NCBI RefSeq assembly: GCF_042658685.1 | Contig: NZ_JBHSQY010000031.1 | Source of the DNA: Macrococcoides bohemicum | Lineage (GTDB): Bacteria; Bacillota; Bacilli; Staphylococcales; Staphylococcaceae | Length of the DNA: 64,000 bases | Reading direction: 5' to 3' (one strand) | Shown: piece by piece, positions 41,050 to 50,995 of the stretch | How positions within the stretch are numbered: position 1 is the stretch's first letter | Layout of the letters: every line of letters begins with the position of its first letter | Notes under the pieces: generated by a model | What the model saw: the letters and a program-made list of their open reading frames with translations, nothing else | The model's database searches: none | Told to the model about the DNA's origin: nothing | Program-made: the position numbers and the translations under genes

Positions 41050-41230
41050 CGATGAGCCTTTTGAAACAGACAAAACAAATTTATCTGACTTACTCGCAAC
41101 TTTTACAAGTGATAAAAAGAGGATTGTAGCGCTTGTGGATGATGTTCCCATCGAACAATCTAAATGGCAATCTATCACTTTGAAACCCGAACAAAAATTA
41201 GAATTACTAGAATTCGTTGGAGGCGGCTAA
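41033..41230 (+). CDS. thiS: Thiamine biosynthesis sulfur carrier ThiS
   Basis: A 65-residue ubiquitin-fold protein ending in Gly-Gly (EFVGGG). ThiF adenylates this terminus, and the resulting thiocarboxylate gives sulfur to the thiazole. It follows TAGGAG inside the end of thiO and its own end holds the GGAGG site for thiG. Confidence 0.95.
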   Translation: MKIYINDEPFETDKTNLSDLLATFTSDKKRIVALVDDVPIEQSKWQSITLKPEQKLELLEFVGGG

Positions 41231-41231
41231 T

Positions 41232-41999
41232 ATGTTAAAAATAGGACCCTTGGAATTATCTTCTCGTTTAATATTAGGAACAGGCAAGTTTAAAGATGGA
41301 GAGACACAAAAGAAAGCAGTTGAAATCAGCGAAACAAATGCGTTAACTTTTGCAGTACGACGTATGAGTTTATATGATAAATCACTCCCTAACCCACTAG
41401 AATCTGTAGATTTAGATAAATATATCACCTTTCCAAACACAGCAGGCGCAAAAACAGCTGAAGAAGCGGTAAAGATAGCAGAAATTGCACGTAGTGCAGG
41501 TATGTGTGACATGATTAAAGTTGAAATTATCGGTGATGATACAACGCTTCTACCAGATAGTATCGAAACATATAAAGCATGTGAGATTCTTTTAGAAAAA
41601 GGATATATCGTATGCCCATACATCCCTTGTGATGTCGTCCTTGCAAAAAAATTAGAGGCATTAGGTTGTCATGCTATTATGCCACTTGGTGCGCCGATTG
41701 GGACAGGCCTTGGTATCAATGATCCATTAAATCTAAAATATATTATCGATGCAGTTAACGTCCCAGTCATCGTTGATGCAGGTATTGGTTCACCTAAAGA
41801 CGCAAGCTTTGCGATGGAACTCGGTGCAGATGCAGTGTTACTCAATACAGCTGTCTCAAATGCAAAAGACCCGATTAAGATGGCTGAAGCAATGAAATAT
41901 GCCGTACAGGCTGGTCAACTCGGATTTGAAGCAGGACGCATTCCTAAGAAATATACTGCCCAAGCATCAAGTCCTATGGAAGGTCTTGAGTTTCTATGA
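41232..41999 (+). CDS. thiG: Thiazole synthase
   Basis: A 255-residue TIM barrel joining deoxyxylulose phosphate, dehydroglycine and ThiS sulfur into the thiazole. Family blocks include SSRLILGTGKFKD, CDMIKVEIIGD (Schiff-base lysine), MPLGAPIGTGLGI and VDAGIGSPKDA. The open frame reaches 41217, but the ATG at 41232 is eight bases after the GGAGG that forms the thiS C-terminus. Confidence 0.96.
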   Translation: MLKIGPLELSSRLILGTGKFKDGETQKKAVEISETNALTFAVRRMSLYDKSLPNPLESVDLDKYITFPNTAGAKTAEEAVKIAEIARSAGMCDMIKVEIIGDDTTLLPDSIETYKACEILLEKGYIVCPYIPCDVVLAKKLEALGCHAIMPLGAPIGTGLGINDPLNLKYIIDAVNVPVIVDAGIGSPKDASFAMELGADAVLLNTAVSNAKDPIKMAEAMKYAVQAGQLGFEAGRIPKKYTAQASSPMEGLEFL

Positions 42000-42985
42000 G
42001 CGAACGATTTGATCGACAAATCAAATCACCTGGTTTCGGACAAGCAGCACAAGATAAATTAAGCAGCAGCACATTTCTTATTATTGGAGGCGGCGCATTA
42101 GGAAGTACAGTAAGTGAAATGCTTGCTAGAAGTGGTGCTGGACATCTAGTAATTTGCGATATGGATGTTGTATCACTTAGTAATCTACATCGTCAAAGTC
42201 TTTTTGATGAAGCAGATAGTGCTGCTTATACTTTAAAAGTTGATGCTTTAGCGTCGCACATCAACCGTATAAATAGTAATGTAAAAGTGACTACGCTATC
42301 TGAAGAAGTGACAGTAAAGAATATCGAATCCATTATTGAAAAATATAAACCACTTCTCACCGTTGACGGTACTGATAATTTTTCAACGCGTTATATCATT
42401 AATGATGCGTGCCATAAACATAATATCCCATGGATATATGGTGCGTGTCTAAATGTACATGGAACTGTTTATGGTATAGAAAATCAACCATGCTTGAGAT
42501 GTATTCTGCCTAATGAACCCAATACCGGACAAGATTGTGCTATTTCAGGCATTATGCCACAAACTGCTCACCTCGTTGCAAGTATTCAAGTTTCAGAAGT
42601 AATGCATTATATCAGTCATGGTCATTTTTCAGGAAAACTTACAACAATAGATTGTGAAAAAATGATATTTAAAAGTAGAAATATTGATGCCATACACAAT
42701 CCTGCATGCCCTACATGTACCATTAAAGATTATCCTTCACTTAAACAGTCATTTACCCATGTCACTAAGATGTGTCGAGGGAAATATCAAACTCACATAC
42801 CTTCTTCTTTATTTAATAACATAAACAAACATATTATTCATCAAAATGAACATTTCAAATTACTTTCTTTCATGGATCATAAGATACATCTCCTTAATAA
42901 TGGCCGTATTATTATATTTGATGTATATTCTAGTAAAGAAGCTATAGCTGTTATTGAAGATTTGATAAAGTATGCACAAAAATAA
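41996..42985 (+). CDS. thiF: ThiS adenylyltransferase ThiF
   Basis: An E1-like enzyme of 329 residues with IIGGGALGSTVSEMLARSG, the DMDVVSLSNLHRQSLFDE block and two zinc pairs (CLRC and CPTC). It adenylates ThiS. Its ATG overlaps the thiG stop (ATGA). It is paralogous to moeB here, sharing the C-terminal domain layout; thiamine context fixes the role. The operon ends with a terminator. Confidence 0.93.
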   Translation: MSERFDRQIKSPGFGQAAQDKLSSSTFLIIGGGALGSTVSEMLARSGAGHLVICDMDVVSLSNLHRQSLFDEADSAAYTLKVDALASHINRINSNVKVTTLSEEVTVKNIESIIEKYKPLLTVDGTDNFSTRYIINDACHKHNIPWIYGACLNVHGTVYGIENQPCLRCILPNEPNTGQDCAISGIMPQTAHLVASIQVSEVMHYISHGHFSGKLTTIDCEKMIFKSRNIDAIHNPACPTCTIKDYPSLKQSFTHVTKMCRGKYQTHIPSSLFNNINKHIIHQNEHFKLLSFMDHKIHLLNNGRIIIFDVYSSKEAIAVIEDLIKYAQK

Positions 42986-43010
42986 AAAGACATATAATAT
43001 ATGTCTTTTT
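42984..43010 (+). terminator. Terminator of the thiamine operon
   Basis: AAAAAGACATAT and ATATGTCTTTTT (42984-42995, 42999-43010) with a 3-base loop. Confidence 0.85.
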
Positions 43011-43114
43011 ATTGTATCTTTCCACCCTATTTGTTATATTGATATATACCGTTTTTTTAAAATGATGTTATAAAAATGTGCATAATTATTATATTAGTAT
43101 AAAGAAGGGATTAC

Positions 43115-45796
43115 ATGAAAAACGCATATCAACTATTCTTACATGACCTAAAAAATATTAAACGCACTCCGAGCTTTATCATCTTACTCATTGGATTATC
43201 AATATTACCATCATTTTATGCATGGTTTAATTTGAAGTCCTCATGGGATCCTTATTCCAACACAAAGTATTTACAAGTCGCTGTTATCAATCATGATACT
43301 GGAGCGGAAGTTAAAGGAAAAAAAGTCAATGTTGGTAATCAACTTGTCAAATCACTTCATAACAATGATAAGTTTGACTGGAAATTTAAAAATAATTTGA
43401 AAGATGCTAATCACAAACTGCGTATGGGGGAATACTACGCAATTATTCATATTCCAAAAAACTTTTCTAAAGATATGACGAGTATTTTTCACAAAGAACC
43501 AAAACGCGCCCATATCGATTATAAAGTAAATCAAAAAATTAATGCTATTGCGCCTAAGATGACAAATGCAGGCGCTACTGCCATCACTGAATCATTAAAC
43601 GAAAAATTTGTAGATGCTGCCACAAAAGCACTTTTACAGGAAAGTAATCGAGCAGGCATTAAAATTGAAGATCAGATTCCTCTTTACCACAAGATTGAGA
43701 ATGCAGTATTTGATGCTGAACGTGCACTTCCGGATATCGAACGATTTAGAAAGGCTGTAATTAAAATCGATGAACATCAAGGTGACATCACAAAATATGC
43801 TGATGAATTCTACAGCTTAAATCAATATCGCGACAAACTTAATGGCGGTGCTGACAAAATCATTGAAGCAAATCAACATACATCAGATATAAATGCATTA
43901 GGTCAGATGATTGTTAATCTTAATAATAACTTACCGCGTATTGAGAATGCATTACAAAGGGCAAATACGATTGAACAAAAGTTTCCAGAAATCAATAATT
44001 CTGTGCAACAGGGCATCGAAGCTACTACTAAAGCACAACATGTTTTAAATCAATCCCAAAATGCTATGCCTGAAGTTCATAACAAGATTAATACTGCCCA
44101 GGAAGTAGATAAAAAAGGACAACAGAAATTAAGCACAGTTGATATCAAACCTGCCTACACAGCACTACAAGAAGGGCTCAATGCAATCAATCGCTTAATC
44201 GCAGATCAAGCCACTACAACAATAGATATGTTGAATCAGTTAAATGAACTTGCTCAGCAAAAGCCAGGGGCATCTGAGACGCTAACAAAGAATTTAAAAG
44301 TATATCAGGATAACATTAATCAGACTATCCGTTTCAACAATGAGATGATTCGTATTATGAATGATGTGAATGATTTAGGATTTGATACAACTGCAATTTC
44401 AAAGGAATTGAATAACGTCAACCAGTCACTTGATGCTCTTAATAAAACAATTTCAAGTGCTATATCACAATCTAGGTCAAATCAATCTGTTAATATTAAT
44501 CAGGAAGCTATTAAATCAGCACAAAACTCACTTAAAGCGTTGAACACTTTCTCTAATACAACAATGCCAGATATTTTTGAAAAAGGACTATCAAGCCTTA
44601 GTGGTGACTTAGATTCTATTGCGCAAAAATTAAACACTGCGCAAGCATTTGCCAATAAAGTCGATGGCATATTAATTGAAGCATCCCGTGTTACTAATGA
44701 AGCGAATACAACACTGAACCAAATTAACCAACAACTTCCATCACTCGAACAACGCTTCAAACAAATTAATCATACAGCTCAGACAAACTATCCGTTGTTC
44801 AAATCAAAGATTGGTCAGGCAAGCAATTTTGTACAATCTGATTTACCTAGTGTATTAAATGACTTGGAACGCTTGAGTAACTTTGCTGAAAAAGACTTAC
44901 CTGGTGTATTAAATAAATATGATAGTACATCAAAATTATTAAAGAATAATCTCCCGGGTGCACAAAATGGTATTCATGACCTTGCTCAATTCGCGCGTGA
45001 TGAACTACCGGCTATCGAAAAAGACATTAAAAAATCTGCCAAAAAACTAAGAAGTTTCGATCATAAAGATACTTTAAATAAACTTGTTAAATTGCTGAAA
45101 AATGATATGAAGAACCAATCTGATTATTTTGCTAAACCTATTCAACTTGATGAAACTCAAGTATTTCCAATACCTAATTATGGTTCTGCTAGTGCACCGT
45201 TCTATACAGCATTAGCACTTTGGGTCGGAGCGTTGCTATGTGGTAACTTACTTACTACTGAATTAAGAGATCCGGCGATTAAAGACAAGTTTAGTTTACG
45301 TGAAATATATCTTGGCCGAATGATTTTATTTCTTCTAATCAGTATCGCTCAGGCAATAATCGTCGTACTTGGTAACTTGTTTATTTTAGATGCTTATGCA
45401 AAGCATCCTGTATTAAATGTAATATTTGCAATTCTTGTTGGACTGGCATTCACAGTTATCGTCTATACGCTTGTAAGTTTACTTGGCAATATCGGTAAAG
45501 CAGTTGCCATCATTATTATGGTATTGCAAATTGCCGGTGGGGGTGGCACATTCCCAATACAAGTTACACCATTGTTCTTCCAGCGTATACATCCGTTCCT
45601 GCCATTTACTTACGCTGTAGACTTACTGAGAGAAGCTGTAGGTGGTATCATCCCTGAACTGACATGGTCAAAACTTGGATTTTTATATTTGATCACAGCC
45701 ATTATTTTTGCGTTCGGTTTAGCCATGAAACCTAGATTTGAACCGATTAAGAAAGGATTCTATGCTCGAAGTCAGGCGAGTAACTTAGTAGAATAA
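43115..45796 (+). CDS. YhgE/Pip-family membrane protein (ABC-2-type, phage-infection-protein-like)
   Basis: An 893-residue protein. One N-terminal membrane helix (IILLIGLSILPSFYAWFNL) is followed by about 650 extracellular residues, rich in glutamine, asparagine and leucine with long coiled-coil stretches (about 190-640). Five or six C-terminal helices begin at SASAPFYTALALWVGALLCG, as in ABC-2 permeases. The family includes YhgE and the lactococcal Pip phage receptor, and some members help secrete small proteins. No ATPase or secretion gene is adjacent, so the role here is unknown. AGAAGGG precedes the ATG. Confidence 0.85.
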   Translation: MKNAYQLFLHDLKNIKRTPSFIILLIGLSILPSFYAWFNLKSSWDPYSNTKYLQVAVINHDTGAEVKGKKVNVGNQLVKSLHNNDKFDWKFKNNLKDANHKLRMGEYYAIIHIPKNFSKDMTSIFHKEPKRAHIDYKVNQKINAIAPKMTNAGATAITESLNEKFVDAATKALLQESNRAGIKIEDQIPLYHKIENAVFDAERALPDIERFRKAVIKIDEHQGDITKYADEFYSLNQYRDKLNGGADKIIEANQHTSDINALGQMIVNLNNNLPRIENALQRANTIEQKFPEINNSVQQGIEATTKAQHVLNQSQNAMPEVHNKINTAQEVDKKGQQKLSTVDIKPAYTALQEGLNAINRLIADQATTTIDMLNQLNELAQQKPGASETLTKNLKVYQDNINQTIRFNNEMIRIMNDVNDLGFDTTAISKELNNVNQSLDALNKTISSAISQSRSNQSVNINQEAIKSAQNSLKALNTFSNTTMPDIFEKGLSSLSGDLDSIAQKLNTAQAFANKVDGILIEASRVTNEANTTLNQINQQLPSLEQRFKQINHTAQTNYPLFKSKIGQASNFVQSDLPSVLNDLERLSNFAEKDLPGVLNKYDSTSKLLKNNLPGAQNGIHDLAQFARDELPAIEKDIKKSAKKLRSFDHKDTLNKLVKLLKNDMKNQSDYFAKPIQLDETQVFPIPNYGSASAPFYTALALWVGALLCGNLLTTELRDPAIKDKFSLREIYLGRMILFLLISIAQAIIVVLGNLFILDAYAKHPVLNVIFAILVGLAFTVIVYTLVSLLGNIGKAVAIIIMVLQIAGGGGTFPIQVTPLFFQRIHPFLPFTYAVDLLREAVGGIIPELTWSKLGFLYLITAIIFAFGLAMKPRFEPIKKGFYARSQASNLVE

Positions 45797-45860
45797 GCAC
45801 CCTATTATTTTTAAAATATTGTTGATATAATGGCTTTACATGATTAAAGGAGTTTTTCAA

Positions 45861-46694
45861 TTGAATTATCAGGATAACTTATTATTCAAGACATTCATTA
45901 CAATAGTAGGGTCGTTTCTTATTGCATTTGCATTTAATGTCTTCTTATTACCTAATGATGTATTGAGCAGTGGTATCGGAGGACTTGCTTTACTATTAAA
46001 TAAATTATTGCATGTTGATGCAGGCCTATTAAATCTTCTATTAAACCTGCCTTTATTGATACTTGGATTTATGAAATTAAATAAATCTGTAATGTACAAT
46101 ACAATACTGAGTGTAATTGTTGTTTCGTTTTTTCTAACTGTCATTCCGACAGAAAGCATCGCAAATGAACTTTTTGTAAATGTAATTTTTGGGGGTGTAA
46201 TCGTCGGTATCGGTGTTGGTATCATCCTAAAATATTCAGGTACTACAGGTGGCATGGACATCGTAGCGATGATTATCAGTCAAAATAGCAATGTATCTAT
46301 CGGTCTTATCATGACGATTCTAAATGGTATTATTATTATTTGTTCAGGTTTCTTATTTGACTGGAACCTGGCGCTGATGACTTTACTTTCAATATATATT
46401 ACCGGCAAGACTGTTGATACAATCTTTACATCCAATATTAAATTAACCGTTAATATTATCACTTCTAACTATGAAGCGGTTAGACAAGGTTTAATTGATG
46501 AGATTTATCGTGGTATCACTGTGACAGATGTTTATGGGGGGTATTCTAACGATCAGAAACACATGATTACAATGGTGCTTACACGTTATGAATTACCTAA
46601 TGTCATCAAGATTGCTAAAACTCACGATGAAAATTGTTTTATCAATGTTTATGAAACAACCGAAGTTCATGGAAATTTTGCACGTAATCAATAA
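45861..46694 (+). CDS. YitT-family membrane protein
   Basis: A 277-residue protein with five N-terminal helices (FITIVGSFLIAFAFNVFLLPN onward) and a cytosolic DUF2179 domain (GITVTDVYGGYSNDQKHMITMVLTRYELPNVI). Family members are of unproven function, perhaps transport. The frame opens at an ATG at 45840, but the TTG at 45861 stands eight bases after AAAGGAG and gives the expected N-terminus, so it was chosen. Confidence 0.85.
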   Translation: MNYQDNLLFKTFITIVGSFLIAFAFNVFLLPNDVLSSGIGGLALLLNKLLHVDAGLLNLLLNLPLLILGFMKLNKSVMYNTILSVIVVSFFLTVIPTESIANELFVNVIFGGVIVGIGVGIILKYSGTTGGMDIVAMIISQNSNVSIGLIMTILNGIIIICSGFLFDWNLALMTLLSIYITGKTVDTIFTSNIKLTVNIITSNYEAVRQGLIDEIYRGITVTDVYGGYSNDQKHMITMVLTRYELPNVIKIAKTHDENCFINVYETTEVHGNFARNQ

Positions 46695-46698
46695 AAAA

Positions 46699-46734
46699 AC
46701 AAAGCACACTGTATTCATTTACAGTGTGCTTTGT
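46699..46734. terminator. Terminator after the YitT-family gene
   Basis: ACAAAGCACACTGT and ACAGTGTGCTTTGT with an 8-base loop. The 3' arm overlaps the end of the convergent hydrolase gene, so one structure serves both. Confidence 0.85.
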
Positions 46735-47630
46735 TCATCTATAATATTTTTAAAAAAATTTATTTCATCTATAGTACATTGCTTTGCATTCGATCTTCTA
46801 ATATCCATTTGAAAGTTGTGTTGCGCAAAAAAGTCACCTCTACCATACTCTCTATATATCGTTTTAATACCACTTCTTCTCAGATAAAGAAGTATTTCTG
46901 GTGCCTTACCCACAAGCAAGTCATTTACACTACTTGCAACAAAAGTAGGAGGAAAATTTTTATCAATAAATGGTTCACAGTTAATTTCATTTTGTTTCTT
47001 GTGAAAATCTTTACCAACATAATCCTGCATTAAACCTCTAACCATAAAGCGTGTAAAGGATTTTTTCTTTGCAATCGCTATATCGATTGCATTAAAGAAA
47101 CCGCAGTTAATAGCAATACCCAATACATTAATAATTGGTAGCTCTATCTGAAAAAATTGATGGTATCTAGGATTATTAAGTATCGTCACATATTGCGCCA
47201 TAATTTGAGCACCTGCCGAATCGCCTATCATAAATAACTGGTTAATATTTAAACTGTATTGTCCATGGTTTTTATGTAACCAGTGCATACATTCATTAAG
47301 CTGGACAATCGGTGTAGGATACTTCAGCTTTGGCGCTAAGTCGTAATCATAGCTTACTACAGCAAAACCATGTGATGCGAGCGTCATGCAATATGCTTCA
47401 TATGTTTCTTTTGTAGAATATACATATCCTCCACCATGAATATTAACAATGATAGGATAGCGTTCCTTGCGATAATATGGATAATAAATATTCAGCGTTG
47501 CATTCTTTTTACGATTGGTATATGTAATATCTTTTATAGCACGGACTCCATCAGGCTTCTCATTAAATATATCTTTATACTGATCCATCGTCTTAATAAA
47601 TGTGTTAAATAACATTGATTGAATCGTCAC
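46719..47630 (-). CDS. Alpha/beta hydrolase (HSL/esterase-type)
   Basis: A 303-residue alpha/beta hydrolase with the oxyanion-hole HGGG (NIHGGGYVYST) and nucleophile-elbow GDSAG (FMIGDSAGAQIMAQY) of the hormone-sensitive-lipase/carboxylesterase group; a late FFAQHNF histidine could complete the triad. The frame extends to 47705 into mnhG. The GTG at 47630, eight bases after GGAG and 13 bases after the mnhG stop, was chosen, so it may be co-transcribed with mnh. Substrate unknown. Confidence 0.8.
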   Translation of the reverse strand: MTIQSMLFNTFIKTMDQYKDIFNEKPDGVRAIKDITYTNRKKNATLNIYYPYYRKERYPIIVNIHGGGYVYSTKETYEAYCMTLASHGFAVVSYDYDLAPKLKYPTPIVQLNECMHWLHKNHGQYSLNINQLFMIGDSAGAQIMAQYVTILNNPRYHQFFQIELPIINVLGIAINCGFFNAIDIAIAKKKSFTRFMVRGLMQDYVGKDFHKKQNEINCEPFIDKNFPPTFVASSVNDLLVGKAPEILLYLRRSGIKTIYREYGRGDFFAQHNFQMDIRRSNAKQCTIDEINFFKNIIDEQSTL

Positions 47631-47643
47631 TCTTGTCACTCCA

Positions 47644-48039
47644 TTATTTATCTTTTGATAACGCCTTGTCCTTAGAAGTTTTCTTTTGAGTAGGCAGCAA
47701 ATCATTTAAATGCTTACCTTTTGAACCTTCAACTTTCATCTCTACACCACTATTATACGCAGCACGTGTAATGAGATGTCCAGCGACAGGACTTGTTAAA
47801 TATAAGAAAAATATACCGAGCAACAACCGAAAACTCACATAACCATCATTGACGATAAAATAAACGAAAACACCGATTAACGTAAGTAATACAGCAAGTG
47901 TGGAGCTTTTTGTCGCTGCATGACTTCGTGTATAAACATCTTTAAATATCAATATGCCTATTGCGCTAATAAGTGCCATAATACTACCTACAAAAATAAC
48001 AACCGAAAGAATGAGATTGATACTATCGTTTACGTTCAA
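47644..48039 (-). CDS. mnhG: Na+/H+ antiporter subunit G
   Basis: A 131-residue subunit with three helices (LILSVVIFVGSIMALISAIGILIF, AATKSSTLAVLLTLIGVFVYF and the following segment) and the MnhG-type YTRSHAATKSSTL. The frame reaches 48102, but the TTG at 48039 follows GAGGTG by six bases and overlaps mnhF by 17 bases. It is the last antiporter subunit gene. Confidence 0.92.
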   Translation of the reverse strand: MNVNDSINLILSVVIFVGSIMALISAIGILIFKDVYTRSHAATKSSTLAVLLTLIGVFVYFIVNDGYVSFRLLLGIFFLYLTSPVAGHLITRAAYNSGVEMKVEGSKGKHLNDLLPTQKKTSKDKALSKDK

Positions 48040-48301
48040 AGATAACACCTCGCTCGATAAATCTTGATGTTGCGATTGTACTGATAAACGACAATACACC
48101 AATAATTAAAATCGCTTCTAAAAATAGCGTCGTATCCATGATTAAACACATAATACTTACACTCGACATTACCATCGCACCAATACTATCGAAAGCTACT
48201 ACTCTATCCGGTAAGGAAGGTCCAGCAATAACACGATATAACACTATCATTATAGCAATACCATATATCACTAGTGCAGCTTGAATCAGTATCATACTCA
48301 T
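48023..48301 (-). CDS. mnhF: Na+/H+ antiporter subunit F
   Basis: A 92-residue, three-helix protein with the MnhF block YRVIAGPSLPDRVVAFDSIG. It overlaps mnhE by four bases (ATGA). Required for antiport in the multi-subunit complex. Confidence 0.93.
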   Translation of the reverse strand: MSMILIQAALVIYGIAIMIVLYRVIAGPSLPDRVVAFDSIGAMVMSSVSIMCLIMDTTLFLEAILIIGVLSFISTIATSRFIERGVIFERKR

Positions 48302-48786
48302 GTTTCTCCTACCTCCTTAATAACGCGTTCATAACGTTTAATAGATTTTAATAATTTCATATTTTCTGATGGTGTCGCATGTAATGTATGGATAAATAAT
48401 TTCTTATTATCATGTGATAAACGAAGCACTACTGAACCTGGGGTTAATATAATCAGCATCATTAAACTTGTAATTTCCCAATTCTTCTTCATCGATGTAT
48501 TATATGTGACAACCCCCGGAGCAATCTTGTGCGGAATAAATAAGATGTGATACATCGTTGAAAGACTTGAGCTCATAAGTTCATAGTTGAAGATCAAAAC
48601 AAGCTTTAATAAAATCATTACCTTCCATAAATAGAACTGATGTCCGAAAAAACGATGTATGATGTAGAGAATAATAATACCGATTAAATATCCTTTTATA
48701 AACGTTGATAAATAGATGCGATCTTCATCCACCATAAGCACCCAAATCATAGCGATAAATAAATTTAATACAACCTGTGCGATAAT
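48298..48786 (-). CDS. mnhE: Na+/H+ antiporter subunit E, probable non-canonical AUU start
   Basis: The MnhE family has an N-terminal hydrophobic helix (VQIVLNF type) followed by a cytosolic domain with LMMLIILTPGSVVL. An ATG at 48750 would delete the N-terminal part of that helix and has no ribosome-binding site. Reading back in frame gives IIAQVVLNLFIAMIWVLM, matching the family start, directly behind GGGAGG (48797-48792). The codons there are ATT (48786) and ATC, so initiation at AUU is the best reading, giving 162 residues as in S. aureus MnhE (about 159). Confidence 0.82.
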   Translation of the reverse strand: MIAQVVLNLFIAMIWVLMVDEDRIYLSTFIKGYLIGIIILYIIHRFFGHQFYLWKVMILLKLVLIFNYELMSSSLSTMYHILFIPHKIAPGVVTYNTSMKKNWEITSLMMLIILTPGSVVLRLSHDNKKLFIHTLHATPSENMKLLKSIKRYERVIKEVGET

Positions 48787-48787
48787 C

Positions 48788-50254
48788 TTATCCTCCCATC
48801 ATGACATTTTCTATATAGCGTTCGTAATGAATTGCTGATAAATGTTGTTGTAACGGTGTAGCAAAAATAGAAATCATACAAGTGATGACTAATACCACGC
48901 CAATTACAGTCAACTTCTTACCATATGGTTTATTTAATTCATGTCTTTGTGCATCGTTCAGCTGAACACAAGATCGATTCTCTTCTCCAAAGAACAAAGT
49001 GATAAACATACGTATCATCGCAAACATTCCTACGAAAGTACCAATAACCATTACTATTGCATAACCTAGTGGATGCGCATCCATACCAGCTTGCAGTATC
49101 AATAATTTTCCGGGAAACCCTCCTGTAAAAGGCATTCCTCCTATCGCAAATACAAAAAATAGCACAATCATGGCGGTAACTTTAGCATGATAAAATAATC
49201 CTTGTTTATATTTCATATTGATAAGTCCAAATCTTTTTACGATGAGACCTGCTAAAAGAAATAAACAAGATTTCACCAACATATCATTTAACGTATACAT
49301 CACTGCACCATCTATACCTTTTTGACTAAATGTAGAAATGCCATAATAGATGATTCCTATAGATAATATAATCTGGTAACAAAACATCAATTTAATTTCT
49401 TTGTATTTGATAACACCTAACATACCGATAATGACTGTAGCAGTAGCCATATATAAAATAATAGGTGATAACATGGACTGATAAGGTACGAAGATTACTG
49501 TTGTTGTTCTTATCATCGCATAGACGCCTACTTTAGTTAATAACGCCGCAAATACTGCACCAATTTCGTAAGACAACACACTATAAGATCTTGGTAGCCA
49601 AATAAATACAAATAATGCTGATTTTAAACTAAATACTACGACAAATAATAAAACGATGACGGCATGTTCAGGAATAAACCCAGCTTCCTCCATTCGCATT
49701 CCTAAATGAGCGAAATTTAATGTACCATATACACGATACAAAATTCCAATACCAATCAGAAATACCCATGAACCAATCAAATTTAATACAACGTACGTAA
49801 TACTCGCCTTAAACTGATATTTTTTCTTACCGACAACAATTAATATAAACGATGACAGTAACATAACTTCAAACATTACAAATAGATTAAAGATGTCGGC
49901 AGTTAAGAAAGACCCGTTTACACCAGCCAGAATAAATAAAATAAAAGGTACTGTTAAGTCTTTGAGTTGGTTAATATATTGGAAATATAGCACAACAATC
50001 ACTACAACGATGCTCACAATAACGAACAACAAACTCATCAGATCCCCGTAAAGTTGGATTCCGTATGGTGCACTATAACCACCTAAACTTAAAATAATAG
50101 GTTTTTCTATAGAAGAATAAGCTAAGACAATAGTAGTAATCAAACTTATAAATAAAATAGCAATAGCAATCGTATATATTCTTTTATCCTTTAAATACGT
50201 AAATACACCTAATAATATAGGAATTAATACAGGTACAATCAATAAATTACTCAT
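48788..50254 (-). CDS. mnhD: Na+/H+ antiporter subunit D
   Basis: A 488-residue, roughly 14-helix relative of complex I subunits NuoM/N, with the conserved lysine/proline-bearing SLKSALFVFIWLPRSYSVLSYEIGAVFAALLTKVGVYAM block. It is thought to form one of the ion channels. Overlaps mnhC by 8 bases. Confidence 0.95.
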   Translation of the reverse strand: MSNLLIVPVLIPILLGVFTYLKDKRIYTIAIAILFISLITTIVLAYSSIEKPIILSLGGYSAPYGIQLYGDLMSLLFVIVSIVVVIVVLYFQYINQLKDLTVPFILFILAGVNGSFLTADIFNLFVMFEVMLLSSFILIVVGKKKYQFKASITYVVLNLIGSWVFLIGIGILYRVYGTLNFAHLGMRMEEAGFIPEHAVIVLLFVVVFSLKSALFVFIWLPRSYSVLSYEIGAVFAALLTKVGVYAMIRTTTVIFVPYQSMLSPIILYMATATVIIGMLGVIKYKEIKLMFCYQIILSIGIIYYGISTFSQKGIDGAVMYTLNDMLVKSCLFLLAGLIVKRFGLINMKYKQGLFYHAKVTAMIVLFFVFAIGGMPFTGGFPGKLLILQAGMDAHPLGYAIVMVIGTFVGMFAMIRMFITLFFGEENRSCVQLNDAQRHELNKPYGKKLTVIGVVLVITCMISIFATPLQQHLSAIHYERYIENVMMGG

Positions 50255-50573
50255 CTGTACCTCCTAAACTATCAACTTGATTATCTTTATTCATTTGATA
50301 GTTTCTATATACTAAAACTAATAGCAGTGCGGTTGTAGCAAAACTTATTACAATGGCAGTTAATATGAGTGCTTGTGGTAAAGCATCAACATCAGGAGTA
50401 TGGTCATCAATAAAAGGTAAGTCATTTCCCGGATAAGACATTGAAATTAAATATAAATTTGCTGCATGACTTAAAACACTCGTACCAAGTACAACGCGAA
50501 TTAAATTTTTAGACAAAACTAAATTTACGCCTACATATACTAGTATTGCAGTAATGATTGTTAGTATCGTCAT
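50247..50573 (-). CDS. mnhC: Na+/H+ antiporter subunit C
   Basis: A 108-residue, three-helix NuoK relative with LVLSKNLIRVVLGTSVLSHAANL and DALPQALILTAIVISFATTALLL. It overlaps mnhB by four bases. Confidence 0.94.
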   Translation of the reverse strand: MTILTIITAILVYVGVNLVLSKNLIRVVLGTSVLSHAANLYLISMSYPGNDLPFIDDHTPDVDALPQALILTAIVISFATTALLLVLVYRNYQMNKDNQVDSLGGTDE

Positions 50574-50995
50574 TTTACATCACCACTAATCGATAGAAGA
50601 ATAGTCATCACGACGCCCACAACTGTAAGAAGAATGCCAAACTCAAATAATGTAACGCTCGACAAATGCAATTCGTTCAGCACAGGTACGTGAATATATA
50701 TATCTTCATGATTTAAAAATGCATGTCCAAACAATATAGGTACAACCATAACTGTTAATGAAATGATAATTCCAATAGAAATTAATTTATGAAATTCAAA
50801 AGGTAATAACTTACGTATTCTCTTAGCATCAAATGTCAGAAACATCAGGATGAATGCTGAACTAAAAACTAGTCCACCAATAAATCCACCACCTGGTGCA
50901 TTATGACCATTAAAGAAAATATAAAATCCAAAAGTTAAAATAATAATAATTACAATTTTTGAAATACTTTCTAATAATAAATCATTTTCCTTCAT
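50570..50995 (-). CDS. mnhB: Na+/H+ antiporter subunit B
   Basis: A 141-residue, four-helix subunit with the MnhB signature NGHNAPGGGFIGGLVFSSAFIL. It overlaps the end of mnhA by 14 bases. Confidence 0.95.
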   Translation of the reverse strand: MKENDLLLESISKIVIIIILTFGFYIFFNGHNAPGGGFIGGLVFSSAFILMFLTFDAKRIRKLLPFEFHKLISIGIIISLTVMVVPILFGHAFLNHEDIYIHVPVLNELHLSSVTLFEFGILLTVVGVVMTILLSISGDVK

